Origin: Saprospiraceae bacterium
Lineage (GTDB): Bacteria > Bacteroidota > Bacteroidia > Chitinophagales > Saprospiraceae
Direction: 5' to 3'
Length of the DNA: 64,000 nucleotides
Assembly (NCBI GenBank): GCA_016720635.1
Contig: JADKKF010000005.1
Coordinates: forward strand, 186,001-250,000
Positions 49,401 to 59,245 of the stretch are shown piece after piece. Position numbers and translations under genes: made by a program. Position 1 is the first letter of the stretch. Each line of letters opens with the position of its first letter. Under the pieces are notes generated by a model, which saw nothing but the letters and a program-made list of their open reading frames with translations, was not told where the DNA came from and made no database searches.

Positions 49401-50750
49401 TTAATTGAAATTATAGGTAAATCCTAAGCCAAGAGCCATTTTATTGCTGATCATTGAAATGCCATAAAGAGGCCTTTCAAGGCTTGATTGTAAAGAAAAT
49501 TTCTGTAAAATGTCATATCTGTAATAAAGAAGAGCACTTAGCTTATAAGTGGGGGTTGGGCATAAGTTGAGCTCCTTACATTCTACTAAATCATAACTTG
49601 CCTTATCCAAAAAAGCCTTTCCATTTTCCCTGATTACATTTTTGAAAATAGTTGATTTATACAATAAAAAACTATGATCTAGACCAATATAAAATTGGTG
49701 TTTGTTCTTTTGCCATCCTATCAATGTTGGTATGGTTATGATATGTGAAACACTGCTCTTTGGCTCAGGATAACTGACTGTATCGTTTGCATTCAAACTT
49801 GAAATAATGGAACTATTCCAACTGCCATTTGCATCGAGAGTCAATCTGCTTTGACCTAATGGGTTAGAGCTATACCTATCCACTACCAAGCGGTAGTTCA
49901 CACCAGAGAGAAAAGAAAGTTGAGGGGTAGATCTATACCACACTGGAATACCAATCTGGGGTGAAAAATGCAGCGCATTGTTTTTGGACTGGGCTATCAG
50001 ATTAATTTGAGCACCCCAATTCCACTTTTGGAGTGTTGGTTTGATTTTTGGGGTAGAAGCCAAAGGCGTGAATAATGAACTTAAATTGAGTTTCAAAACA
50101 GGAAATAAAATTAAATTGGGCCGTAATATCTCAATCGGTGTCAAGATTTCAACCTTTGTGGTAGGTATTGGAGGCGTTGATATAGATGGGTCAGTGATCT
50201 TTGGGTCCCCTAGTGAAATGACTTCAGGATTATCAAGGGGAAGAGATGGATTGGTACTAGTAGTAGGTTCATTGCGCTGAGACTGGGGGTCAAAATTTGA
50301 CGCGTTGACTTCTTTATCATTGGATGGTTTTGTTAAATCAACTTTATTTGGAGCCGGGTTTATACCAACCATTTTTTGTTTGTTCTTTTCGACAATATGT
50401 TTCTTTTCTTCGGAACGATCATTGAGTAGTAATTCTGGTTTTTTGCTTGATGACAATTGGGTTTGGTTGTTTTCATTTGATAATGTTTGTACGAAAGGAG
50501 TAGCCAATTCTGTAGTATTAGAACCTGATGAAATCACATCATTTTTATTGTTGAAAATAGTATTTTGACCGAAAAACAGTTGACCTAATAACACTATTGA
50601 AATACAAATCACACTCAATCCTAGTATCCAAAACCAAGGAAAAGCCTTCTTCTTTGAATTTTTATCCAATAATTTTTCCATAGCATCCCAATCACTCAAC
50701 CTAAAATCGGATAGGCTATCATTTATATTATCGTAATCGTTCTTTTTCAT
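49401..50750 (-). CDS. Membrane-anchored barrel-like protein following the sigma factor (possible anti-sigma/OM receptor)
   Basis: The Met at 50750 is preferred to that at 50780, because it leaves a 4-base gap after the sigma factor gene instead of an overlap. About 35 cytosolic residues (DSLSDFRLSDWDAMEKLLDK) precede one membrane helix (about 39-58, WFWILGLSVICISIVLLGQL). A Pro/Ser/Thr/Asn-rich linker to about residue 200 follows. The C-terminal half has barrel-like strands (FLSGVNYRLVVDRYSS, HQFYIGLDHSFLLYKS) and an aromatic-rich terminus LGLGFTYNFN. This layout is common beside ECF sigma genes in Saprospirales-like genomes. A role in holding or releasing the sigma factor is inference. Confidence 0.75.
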   Translation of the reverse strand: MKKNDYDNINDSLSDFRLSDWDAMEKLLDKNSKKKAFPWFWILGLSVICISIVLLGQLFFGQNTIFNNKNDVISSGSNTTELATPFVQTLSNENNQTQLSSSKKPELLLNDRSEEKKHIVEKNKQKMVGINPAPNKVDLTKPSNDKEVNASNFDPQSQRNEPTTSTNPSLPLDNPEVISLGDPKITDPSISTPPIPTTKVEILTPIEILRPNLILFPVLKLNLSSLFTPLASTPKIKPTLQKWNWGAQINLIAQSKNNALHFSPQIGIPVWYRSTPQLSFLSGVNYRLVVDRYSSNPLGQSRLTLDANGSWNSSIISSLNANDTVSYPEPKSSVSHIITIPTLIGWQKNKHQFYIGLDHSFLLYKSTIFKNVIRENGKAFLDKASYDLVECKELNLCPTPTYKLSALLYYRYDILQKFSLQSSLERPLYGISMISNKMALGLGFTYNFN

Positions 50751-50754
50751 ATTG

Positions 50755-51312
50755 TCACTTGTATTTGTAATTATTGACACTTTTGGCTAAGCTCTTTTTG
50801 GCCTCTACTAGGTGCCATTTAATGGTATTTTCGTTCATTTCGAGCATTTGAGCAATTTCTCTAATTTTATAACCATCTATATTGTTGAGAATAAAAATGC
50901 TTCTTTGTGGCTCAGAAACTCTGTTGATTTGATTGTTGATTTCAGATGCCGAAAGATGGGAAATCGGATCAGACTCTTGCAAAACGAAATCATTGGGAAT
51001 TTCAGCATCTATGTGCTTATAGTAATTGTTGTCAGATCTTATTTTATGCAAAGCTTTATTGGTGACAATCTTTGAAATCCACCCTTCAAAATTTTCCCCT
51101 CTGAAATCATGTAAATGAGTAAAAACACTGAGAAAAGCATTGTTTACAATTTCTAGTCCTATTTCTCGATCATTTTTAGAGTATCTCAGTGCCTTTTGCA
51201 TCAACATTTTGAAGTATTTTTCATACAAATACCTTTGAGCAAGTCTGTCTTGAGCTTTGCAGCCCGAGATCAACTCGTCTAATGGTGAATGTATGGAATA
51301 CTTTGCCATCAA
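50755..51312 (-). CDS. ECF-type RNA polymerase sigma factor
   Basis: 185 residues. Sigma region 2 spans about residues 25-95 (QRYLYEKYFKMLMQKALRY, FEGWISKIVTNKALHKIR) and region 4 about 125-180 (LSEPQRSIF-like stretch, YKIREIAQMLEMNENTIKWHL, a helix-turn-helix). No region 3 or region 1.1 is present, so it belongs to the ECF group. It stands between two lipoprotein genes (upstream, gap 8 bases) and the membrane-anchored barrel-like gene (downstream, gap 4). This order suggests cell-envelope signalling, with its own operon as a likely target. No autoregulatory promoter could be identified. Confidence 0.93.
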   Translation of the reverse strand: MMAKYSIHSPLDELISGCKAQDRLAQRYLYEKYFKMLMQKALRYSKNDREIGLEIVNNAFLSVFTHLHDFRGENFEGWISKIVTNKALHKIRSDNNYYKHIDAEIPNDFVLQESDPISHLSASEINNQINRVSEPQRSIFILNNIDGYKIREIAQMLEMNENTIKWHLVEAKKSLAKSVNNYKYK

Positions 51313-51320
51313 AAATCTAT

Positions 51321-51995
51321 CTATCTAATAAAAGAATGAGTGAATCCGTCACCCACCAGCTCGAAGATCTTCAAAGTGTCCGATTTTATTTCAATGTTGT
51401 AGTCAGCGATTGAATTATTATCAATATCAAAGCCGAATGAACCAGAGAATCCATTGTGTTTGGCAACCACCTTAAAAGGCAATGGAATTATGGACGGACT
51501 TGGATATATGGAATTGTCAACTTTGGTAAAGGAATTTTCATTTAAAGATATGGTAATATTTTGACTTAACACATCTTGATTTATTCCAGCAAAGCCACCT
51601 TCAATTCTTGCCTTTCTCCAATCACCACACCAAAGAGCTTTACAGTTATCATTGCATCTACTAAATCCTAATTCTTCAAGTTTGCTCATCCCTTGTTCAT
51701 CAGTATCCACAAACAATCTAGCACCTGTAGGGCAATCGCACGCCTGGCAAAATAAAGTTGACGCGTCAATTTCCAATTTGCGGAATTTCACAGTGATGCC
51801 TTTTGCTAGAAAATAATTTTCAAAAAATTCCTTATGACTTAGTGTGGATGATTGATACGCGGCCAAGTCTGAACATTGCAAGATGTCTTTTTGGTAACAA
51901 ATTTCATATAAAATATCACATTTGGAATCTTTTTTACAAGCAGCCATCAAACCTATTAAGGTAATGAAAAGGCCTAAAATCATTGATTTTTTCAT
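51321..51995 (-). CDS. Predicted lipoprotein, Cys-rich, in sigma-factor operon
   Basis: 224 residues. The N-terminus MKKSMILGLFITLIGLMAAC ends in a lipobox (LMAAC), so the mature protein begins at Cys20. The first half carries several Cys pairs (CDILYEIC, FCQACDCPTGA, CNDNCKALWC). The second half is beta-rich (NITISLNENSFTKV, FSGSFGFDIDNN). No family is recognised. It is separated by 11 bases from the lipoprotein gene upstream and 8 from the sigma factor gene downstream. A sensing role for the operon is inference. Confidence 0.8.
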   Translation of the reverse strand: MKKSMILGLFITLIGLMAACKKDSKCDILYEICYQKDILQCSDLAAYQSSTLSHKEFFENYFLAKGITVKFRKLEIDASTLFCQACDCPTGARLFVDTDEQGMSKLEELGFSRCNDNCKALWCGDWRKARIEGGFAGINQDVLSQNITISLNENSFTKVDNSIYPSPSIIPLPFKVVAKHNGFSGSFGFDIDNNSIADYNIEIKSDTLKIFELVGDGFTHSFIR

Positions 51996-52006
51996 ATTTA
52001 AAAATT

Positions 52007-52495
52007 TTAAAGTTGACTAATAATTTGGTTTACTTGGTCATGAAATGAGTGGTATTTGGTAGGCACATTTTCTTTGGCTTGATCTATCAGCCAGAATTTA
52101 TGAACGCCATTATTTTCATAATCAATGTACAATCCTCCTCCATCTGTAACATCTGGCCATCCAATTATGGTATTTGGTTCTTGCAATAACTCTACAGGAA
52201 AAGAAATTCGCAGGGCTTTTGCTTTTTCATATTTGTCAGAAGATAAGTTAATGAAATTTCCGCTGTAAAAAGATTGCCTCGTTGGGTATTTATCTAATGT
52301 ATCTTCTGAAAGTTGGTTGCCTTGCAATTTAAATATTCGGATACAATTCGGGCCTTCACATTCTCCATAAAAATGACCAAAAAGAAGTCTGATGGATTCT
52401 GTTTGATGTTGGTTGACGCATTGATTTTCTTTTTTACAAGCAGCCAATGCACCTACCAATACAATCAAAAAGCTAAGAATTATTGATTTAAACAT
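52007..52495 (-). CDS. Predicted lipoprotein, first gene of sigma-factor operon
   Basis: The likely start is the Met at 52495 (MFKSIILSFLIVLVGALAAC), which gives a perfect signal with lipobox ALAAC; an in-frame Met at 52531 adds 12 unhelpful residues. The mature part is about 142 residues, with a beta-rich look (IRLLFGHFYGECEG, GGGLYIDYENNGVHKFWL). Its leader closely resembles that of the next lipoprotein, and both continue ...ACKK, so the two may have arisen together. No family is recognised. Confidence 0.75.
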   Translation of the reverse strand: MFKSIILSFLIVLVGALAACKKENQCVNQHQTESIRLLFGHFYGECEGPNCIRIFKLQGNQLSEDTLDKYPTRQSFYSGNFINLSSDKYEKAKALRISFPVELLQEPNTIIGWPDVTDGGGLYIDYENNGVHKFWLIDQAKENVPTKYHSFHDQVNQIISQL

Positions 52496-52582
52496 GATTG
52501 AAAATATTTCATTTTTACTAAAAAAATACACTCAATCTAATGACCCTTGGTTTTTAAAAAAAGTTGGAAGTACTTGATTTTT

Positions 52583-55376
52583 TTATAAATATTTCGCTGT
52601 GATGCTTTTGGATTCCTCCTTTAATAATTCGGGAGGACCGCTGTATAAAAGGTGACCACCACCTATTCCCCCATCGGGACCCAAGTCAATTACCCAGTCA
52701 GCGACTTTGACCACGTCAAGGTTGTGTTCTACGACCAAAACGCTATGGCCTTGCTCTACGAGTGCTTGGAGGGCAATGAGTAGTTTTTCTACATCATAAA
52801 AATGGAGGCCTGTTGTCGGTTCGTCAAAGATGAACAGCATTTTATTTTTAGGACGTTCGGCTCCTAGGAATGAGGCCAATTTTACGCGTTGGGCTTCACC
52901 ACCGCTGAGTGTAGAAGATGGTTGCCCCAGCCTAACATATCCCAAGCCAACGTCGTTGAGAGGTTTTATTTTTTCATAAATATTGTGATCATTTTGGAAG
53001 AAAGTCAAGGATTCTTCGATACTCATCGATAGGACCTCAAAAATATTTTTATCCTTGTACTTGATTTCTAAAACTTCTTTTTGAAACCTTTTGCCCTGGC
53101 ACTCTTCACATTCAAGATGTACGTCAGCAAGAAATTGCATCTCTACCGTAATTTCCCCTTCGCCCTTGCATACTTCGCATCTTCCACCCTCGACATTGAA
53201 GGAGAAATGGCCAGGTTTGTAGCCTCGCAATTTGGCAAAAGGTTGCTTGGCGTATAAGTCTCGGATTTCGTCATAAGCCTTCACATATGTGACAGGGTTT
53301 GATCGACTGGATTTTCCGATGGGACTTTGGGTCACCATTTCAACACTTTGAATGGCTTTGGTATCAAATTCTAGTGAATCATGTAAGCCGATGGTCATGC
53401 CAGTAGGCTCGTTGAATTTTGCCTTGAGAGCGGGATATAAGATGTTTTTGACCAAAGTGCTCTTTCCAGATCCCGACACGCCGCTTATGACTACCAAGGA
53501 CTGCAAAGGAATTTTTACGTCAATTTTCTTTAAATTATGCTGCCTTGCCCCTAATATTTTAATCCAATTGCGTGGGGTTCTTTTGGTTTTTGGGATTGGG
53601 ATAGTCTTGTTTTTTTGAAGGTATTGGACGGTGAGGGACGCTTCCACTGGAGTCATTTGCTCTTGGTATTTCCCCTCAAAAACGACTTTTCCACCAAACT
53701 CACCAGCAAATGGTCCGATATCGATCAAATGATCCGCACTGCGCAATATGGCTTCTTCGTGTTCAACTACTAGAACTGTATTGCCCAAATCACGCAATTG
53801 CTGAAGCACCTTGATTAGATTTTCCGTATCCCGAGGGTGAAGACCTACGCTCGGTTCATCCAAAATATAAAGAGAGTGGGTCAAATTACTGCCTAGAATC
53901 CTCGTAAGATTTATTCGCTGTGTTTCGCCGCCACTGAGGGTGGCACTTGGACGATTGAGTGTCAGGTATCCAAGTCCAATATTGACCATTACTTCAAGTC
54001 TCTGGACGATTTCTTTGATGAGCCTTTCGGCGATGATTTTGTCGTATTTTGTGAGATCTATTTTTTGAAAAAAATCATACAATTCGTCGATGGGCATTGA
54101 TGATAAATCAGCGATATTTTTCCCCTCGAAAGAAACATAGAGGGCGTCTTTGCGCAAGCGACTTCCTTGACAGTCCATGCAGTTGGTTTTACCTCTAAAA
54201 CGTGCCAACATGACGCGATTTTGAATCTTGTAAATATTTTGTTCTAGGACATCAAAAAAATGATAGATACCGTGGACGTCTTTGTCACCGTACCAAAGCA
54301 ATTTTTTTTCGGCGGGATTGAGTTCGCAGTATGATCTGTGGATGGGAAATTCCTTGGCAAATGCTTTTTTGATAAAATCACTTTTCATTTCTTTGCCATT
54401 CTCAAATTCCCAAGGAATGACGGTCCCCTCATAAACGGACATCATCGGGTCTGCAATTACCTTGTTTTCATCGATACCAATCACCGTGCCGAATCCCTCG
54501 CATTTAGGACATGCCCCATAAGGATTGTTGAAATTGAACATATGTGGTGAAGGTGGAGTGAATTCCATGCCATCCATTTCAAATCGATTATTGAATGACC
54601 AAGATTGATTTTTTTCATCCATCAAAATGCACTCTCCGAAGCTTTCTTGTAGAGCTGTGGTAATCGAATCAGCCATACGTTTTTTATTCTCTGGGTCGTC
54701 ATGATTAAGAATAAAGCGATCGATGAGGATTAAAAATTTAGCTCTGTCAATATCTGCGATTTTTTTATCTAAAAATTTATTCTTTTGAATGAGTACATCA
54801 TCTATTTCTTCCAGCTCTTGATTCAATAAAATCCTAGCATAACCTTTTTGTCTGAGTAGATTTAACTCTTGTCGGACGGTCCGATCTGGGTATTTGTTTT
54901 GAAGGGGAATTAAAAGACGAATCTTTGATTTGTCGGGCATTTCTTCCAAGGCTTGTACGATATCTTTGACATCGTGTTTGGTCACCAGACGACCGCTTAT
55001 GGGGCTATAAGTTTTACCAGCCCTTGCGAATAAAAGCCTTAGATAATCGAAAAGCTCAGTCGAAGAGCCAACAGATGACCGTGCGTTACTAGTAGAAACT
55101 TTTTGTTCGATGGCGATGGCGGGACAAATACCTTTAATGTATTCGATGTCGGGTTTTTTCATTCTGTTCAAGAACTGACGCGCATAGGAGGATAGGGATT
55201 CCACGTATCTTCTCTGACCTTCAGCGAATAAAGTGTCCATGACCAAGGTGGATTTGCCGCTACCACTGACCCCAGATACGACGACCAATTTCTTTTTTAG
55301 GGATCGCAATATCTATGTTTTTTAGATTATTGGTTCTGGCACCTTTTACGAATATAATATCCTTGTTGTCTTCCAT
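52583..55376 (-). CDS. uvrA: UvrABC excision nuclease subunit A (apparent frameshift near the 5' end)
   Basis: DNA damage recognition ATPase of nucleotide excision repair. The natural start is the ATG at 55376 (MEDNKDIIFVKGARTNNLKN). After about 28 codons an extra A in GAAATTGG (plus 55289-55291) breaks the frame. The remaining 908 codons run from 55309 to 52583. They hold Walker A GVSGSGKST twice (near residue 13 and near 610 of this part), two signature motifs (LSGGETQRINL, LSGGEAQRVKLASFLG) and zinc-binding Cys pairs (CPKCEGFG, CMDCQGS, CEVCKGEGE, CEECQGK). All key motifs are intact. The gene follows mutS by 18 bases. The frameshift is probably an assembly error, as a disabled uvrA would be unexpected beside an intact mutS. 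Confidence 0.92.
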
Positions 55377-55394
55377 TTTTTTTACTCATTCAAA

Positions 55395-58034
55395 TTAGTC
55401 TCTTTCCAACCAAAGTTTCATTTCTTGGAGTTTCATCATGCATTGGATTGGCGTCAATACATTTAAATCTAATATCTCTAATTCGTCTTTTATGCGCTTG
55501 GCTCCTGGGTCCGCGTGTTGCACCAAAGTCATCTGCAATGGAGCTGGTAGATTGCTTAGTTTGGAGGCATTGTCCTGGCCTGCTACTTGCTCTTCTATTG
55601 ATTTTTTTTCTAAAGTAACCAAAATTTGTTTAGCCCTCTCTAGCACTGCTGTGGGCATTCCAGCCATCCTGGCGACGTGAATACCAAAACTGTGGTGACT
55701 GCCTCCTGGGGTCAATTTTCTAAGGAAAATCACCTTTTGCCCGATTTCCTTGGTTGCTACATGATAATTTTTTATCCGATCGTGATTATTGGCCAGTTCG
55801 TTAAGTTCGTGATAATGAGTAGCAAAGAGAGTTTTGGGCCTAGCGATTTCGTTTTCATGCAGATACTCGGCGATACTCCAAGCTAGGGAGATCCCATCAT
55901 AAGTACTTGTGCCTCTACCTATTTCATCCAATAATATCAAACTACGCTCGCTGATATTGTTGAGGATACTAGCGGTTTCGTTCATCTCTACCATGAATGT
56001 CGATTCGCCGCTGGAAATATTGTCAGATGCACCGACTCTTGTAAATATTTTGTCCACGATGCCTATTTCCGCCTGTGCAGCAGGGACAAAAGAGCCGATT
56101 TGAGCCATCAAAGTTATCAAGGCCGTCTGTCTCAAGATCGCTGATTTTCCAGACATGTTGGGACCCGTGATGATGATTATCTGTTGTTTTTCATTGTTTA
56201 GATAGAGGTCATTGGCGACATAATCTTCCTCAGGTGGAAGTAAAGCCTCGATGACTGGATGCCTCCCTTGGACGATGGCCAACTCGAGGTGGTCATTGAT
56301 ATTGGGCTTATTGTATTTATTTTTGACTGCCGTAATTCCAAAATTGACCAGAACATCTAAGGTAGCTATGATCTGAGCATTTTGCTGGAGGCTTTCTACG
56401 TGCTCGACGACAAATTTTATTAAATCTTTAAAAAGTTCTACTTCTAGGTCATTGATGCGTTCTTCCGCGTGTAAAATTTTATCTTCGAGTACTTTAAGTT
56501 CTTCTGTGATATATCTCTCTCCAGTGCTTAGGGTCTGTTTTCTAATCCAAGTCTCGGGTATTTTGAATTGATCCTTGTGTTTGTTTGTAACTTCCAAATA
56601 ATACCCGAAAACATTGTTGAAGCCAATTTTCAAATTGCTGATATTGGTGTTTTGGATTTCTTTTTGTTGAATTTCGATGAGGAGAGTTTTGCTATTTTGG
56701 ATGATATGCCGCAGCTCGTCTAAATCTTCACTTACGCCTTCTTTGATCACGGGTCCTTTGAGCAATGCCACTGGTAGGTCGTCGTATAACGAGCGTCCAA
56801 TTCTTTGGGTTAATTCCTCACACGGCACGATAGCTTGAGCCAATTCCACCAAATACTCCTGACCGCTATTTTTTATGACGGTTTTTATTTTAGAAATTTC
56901 GACCAAAGCTTTGCGGATATGTGCCATTTCTCGAGGGCTTATTTTCCCTAATGCTGCCTTAGAAACCAATCGTTCGAGATCCCCGATCTGTTTTAAGTTT
57001 TGGGTCAACTCCTGAGCTTTCATGTTTTCTAGGACGAAATAATCAACTACGCCAGCTCTTTGATCTATTTTGTTTTTGTCGAGTAAAGGCAATAAAATCC
57101 AGCGTCTCAACAAGCGGCTGCCCATGGGAGTAACGGTATTGTCTAGGATGTCCAGTAGGGATTTTCCTTGGTCGTGTTGAGGACGTATGAGTTCGAGATT
57201 TTTTACGGTACTCGGATCCAGTGCAACGTATTGATCTCTATGGATTCGAGAAATACGCGTGATGTGTTGTATTTGCGTTTTTTCGGTAGCTTCGAGATAA
57301 TAGAGAACTGAACCGGCAGCGATCTGTGAGAGTCTCAATTCTTCTATACCAAATCCTTTTAGGGTATTTGTAGCGAAATGTAAAAGCAATTTATCCCTAC
57401 AAAAATCTCTTTGAAACACCCAATCTTCCAATTTGTATAAATAAGATTGTCCCAAAGAGGTAGATTCTACGAGCTTTTGTTTGCTTTTGGCTATGAGAAT
57501 TTCTTTGGGTTGAAAACTCTGAATTAGCTGTTCTATGAAGTAAAAATCTCCTTCGGTTGTCAAGAATTCTCCTGTTGAAAGATCCAAAAAGGCTACCGCA
57601 CAGCTCGCTTCACTCTCAATGTGCAAGGACGCAAGATAGTGATTTGCCTTGGCATCCAGTAGTTTATCGTCTGCGGTAAGCCCTGGGGTTATGATATCCG
57701 AAACACCTCTTTTAACGATTTTTTTTTCTTTGGATGGTTTTTCTAGTTGTTCGCAAATGGCTACACGATACCCTGCTTTGACCAATTTTGGTAGGTAATT
57801 ATCCAGTGAATGGTAAGGAAAACCCGCCAACTCGACGTCAGTACCACCATTATTTCGCTTGGTTAGGATGATGTCTAACGCACTGGCAGTTTTTATAGCA
57901 TCTTCACCAAAAGTTTCGTAAAAATCCCCCACACGAAACAGCAAAATGGCATCTCTATGCTTGGATTTAAGATCATAATACTGCTGCATCAATGGGGTGA
58001 ACCGCTCTGGTTCTGGCCACAATGTACCCTGCAT
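55395..58034 (-). CDS. mutS: DNA mismatch repair protein MutS
   Basis: Start chosen at 58034 (MQGTLWPEPERFTPLMQQYYDL). The TTG 33 bases upstream would lie inside a promoter-like TACCTTTA. MutS binds mismatches and recruits MutL. Domain I carries the mismatch-binding motif LFRVGDFYETFGEDA. The ATPase domain has Walker A ITGPNMSGKSAILRQ (about residue 625), Walker B LILLDEIGRGTSTYDG, and the ATHYHELNEL signature. The length of 879 residues is normal. It is followed by uvrA after 18 bases, a repair operon. Confidence 0.96.
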   Translation of the reverse strand: MQGTLWPEPERFTPLMQQYYDLKSKHRDAILLFRVGDFYETFGEDAIKTASALDIILTKRNNGGTDVELAGFPYHSLDNYLPKLVKAGYRVAICEQLEKPSKEKKIVKRGVSDIITPGLTADDKLLDAKANHYLASLHIESEASCAVAFLDLSTGEFLTTEGDFYFIEQLIQSFQPKEILIAKSKQKLVESTSLGQSYLYKLEDWVFQRDFCRDKLLLHFATNTLKGFGIEELRLSQIAAGSVLYYLEATEKTQIQHITRISRIHRDQYVALDPSTVKNLELIRPQHDQGKSLLDILDNTVTPMGSRLLRRWILLPLLDKNKIDQRAGVVDYFVLENMKAQELTQNLKQIGDLERLVSKAALGKISPREMAHIRKALVEISKIKTVIKNSGQEYLVELAQAIVPCEELTQRIGRSLYDDLPVALLKGPVIKEGVSEDLDELRHIIQNSKTLLIEIQQKEIQNTNISNLKIGFNNVFGYYLEVTNKHKDQFKIPETWIRKQTLSTGERYITEELKVLEDKILHAEERINDLEVELFKDLIKFVVEHVESLQQNAQIIATLDVLVNFGITAVKNKYNKPNINDHLELAIVQGRHPVIEALLPPEEDYVANDLYLNNEKQQIIIITGPNMSGKSAILRQTALITLMAQIGSFVPAAQAEIGIVDKIFTRVGASDNISSGESTFMVEMNETASILNNISERSLILLDEIGRGTSTYDGISLAWSIAEYLHENEIARPKTLFATHYHELNELANNHDRIKNYHVATKEIGQKVIFLRKLTPGGSHHSFGIHVARMAGMPTAVLERAKQILVTLEKKSIEEQVAGQDNASKLSNLPAPLQMTLVQHADPGAKRIKDELEILDLNVLTPIQCMMKLQEMKLWLERD

Positions 58035-58067
58035 TTCTTTAGTCAGATTTAATCCATAAAGGTACAA

Positions 58068-58462
58068 CCATTTGCCTACAATCTTGGATTTTATCTTCCG
58101 ATTTATTATTTCATATCGTGCTTAGTGTTTATTTTATAGGTTATGAGAAAAGAGCTTAGTCTATTATTAGAATTAACAGTTATTAGGCTCCGCCAGTTGT
58201 AAATGCCTGTCAATGAAGTAGTTGTGACGGAGTAAAAAGCCTTTCATTTCAAAAGAAATAACTTTAATACTGCGTCCAACTTAGTCAATCCTAATTATAT
58301 TTTTTTTGGTATTTATTTAAAAAAAATCAATCTTAAATTATAGCTTTTTATTGAAAAAATGATAAAGAATATTATTTGGTTTTGGTTGTTGATGCAAATG
58401 GGTTAATATTCCAACAATATTATTCGTAGGATGTTAATATACTTAGATTTTATACTGAAAAT
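58068..58462. other. Intergenic region between mutS and the DUF202 gene
   Basis: About 395 AT-rich bases between divergent genes. The only structure I see is an imperfect inverted repeat CTCCGCCA...TGACGGAG (about 58189-58234). It does not fit the structured repeat family. On the minus strand, TACCTTTA at about 58058-58065 (inside TTGTACCTTTATGG) may be the mutS -7 box. Confidence 0.3.
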
Positions 58463-58777
58463 ATGGATAATGGTTTAATCAATAAGGATTTGATACTTAG
58501 AGAAAAATTGGCGTTGCAGCGAACTCATTTGGCGAATCAATCTACGTTTTTATCTTTCATCAGAACATCTCTTTACTTTCTAGTGGCAGGTCTAAGTGTC
58601 AATAATATTTTGGATTTGAAATATGGCAAAGCTTTGGAAATATTGTTTTTGGCGATCTCTTTTTCTCTAGTTACAATTGGCATGTTCAATTATTTCGTTC
58701 AAAGCAAGAAAATTCACAATAGTGAGATCCATGTTGGCCATTTTAAGGATGATTATTTAAAGGATAAAAATGGATAA
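58463..58777 (+). CDS. DUF202 (YidH-like) small membrane protein
   Basis: 104 residues. The motif LALQRTHLANQSTFLSFIRTSLYF (given here as LALQRTHLANQ and FLSFIRTSLYF, residues 15-37) is the DUF202 signature. Two or three hydrophobic segments follow, at about 33-50, 60-80 and overlapping regions. The function of the family is unknown; in yeast the domain occurs in VTC complexes. It is a single gene with no obvious partner. Confidence 0.85.
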   Translation: MDNGLINKDLILREKLALQRTHLANQSTFLSFIRTSLYFLVAGLSVNNILDLKYGKALEILFLAISFSLVTIGMFNYFVQSKKIHNSEIHVGHFKDDYLKDKNG

Positions 58778-58849
58778 TCGTGCGAAAATCATTTGATTTC
58801 GTAGTTAAATTTTAGCACAATAAATGATTGTAAGTTGGAACTATAGGAT

Positions 58850-59245
58850 TTACTTACGGCGTTTGCTTGGGTCTAAGATGTCGTTTAAGATCAAGGGACG
58901 CCAGTCTGGGTGCCATTGAAAAGTTTTTATACGTAAACCTAAGTGATCGGCGGTTTGAATGGGGATAAACTTTCCTTCAGGTTGGGTATAAAACCGAATT
59001 TGTTGGAGTTTTTTGTCCAAAAAATGCAAATTCATCCTAGCTCCAAGTTTGTGATTTACACCGATATAAGCTTTGTCGTCGTCCTGCGCAGAATACACTG
59101 TCTCTGCATTGCCGATGACCTCCATCAGGTTTATTTTGCCGTCTTCAAAATGGCTATAAATGGTCCGCCCAAATACTTGATCAAAGAATATGGAATCTTT
59201 TTGGCTCAGAACTGTGGCATTTTGTTGTAGATGAATTTTGTCTAA
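58850..59245 (-). CDS. OstA/LptA-like protein, C-terminal part (continuation after frameshift)
   Basis: This frame takes over at about 59245 with LDKIHLQQNATVLSQKDS, exactly where the upstream frame ends in FMYAKNKN. The first in-frame ATG, at 59125, is internal. The segment continues the repeated beta-strand pattern of OstA-like proteins (VFGRTIYSHFEDGKINLMEV, TVYSAQDDDKAYIG) and ends in KTFQWHPDWRPLILNDILDPSKRRK. It has no signal peptide of its own. It is therefore the tail of the gene at 59242-60684, displaced by a missing base in a run of A (plus-strand T run 59246-59250). Confidence 0.78.
   Translation of the reverse strand, partial: LDKIHLQQNATVLSQKDSIFFDQVFGRTIYSHFEDGKINLMEVIGNAETVYSAQDDDKAYIGVNHKLGARMNLHFLDKKLQQIRFYTQPEGKFIPIQTADHLGLRIKTFQWHPDWRPLILNDILDPSKRRK

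Noticed and set aside
52583..58034. Repair genes as part of a defence island with the HsdR-like gene
   Set aside because: mutS and uvrA are housekeeping genes several kilobases away, with fabD and envelope genes between. No methylase, specificity subunit or other defence gene is visible.
58180..58240. Ninth copy of the structured repeat between mutS and the DUF202 gene
   Set aside because: It has only an imperfect CTCCGCCA/TGACGGAG inverted repeat and lacks the GCG-AGGGAT start, GTCTC stem and GGGAC end.
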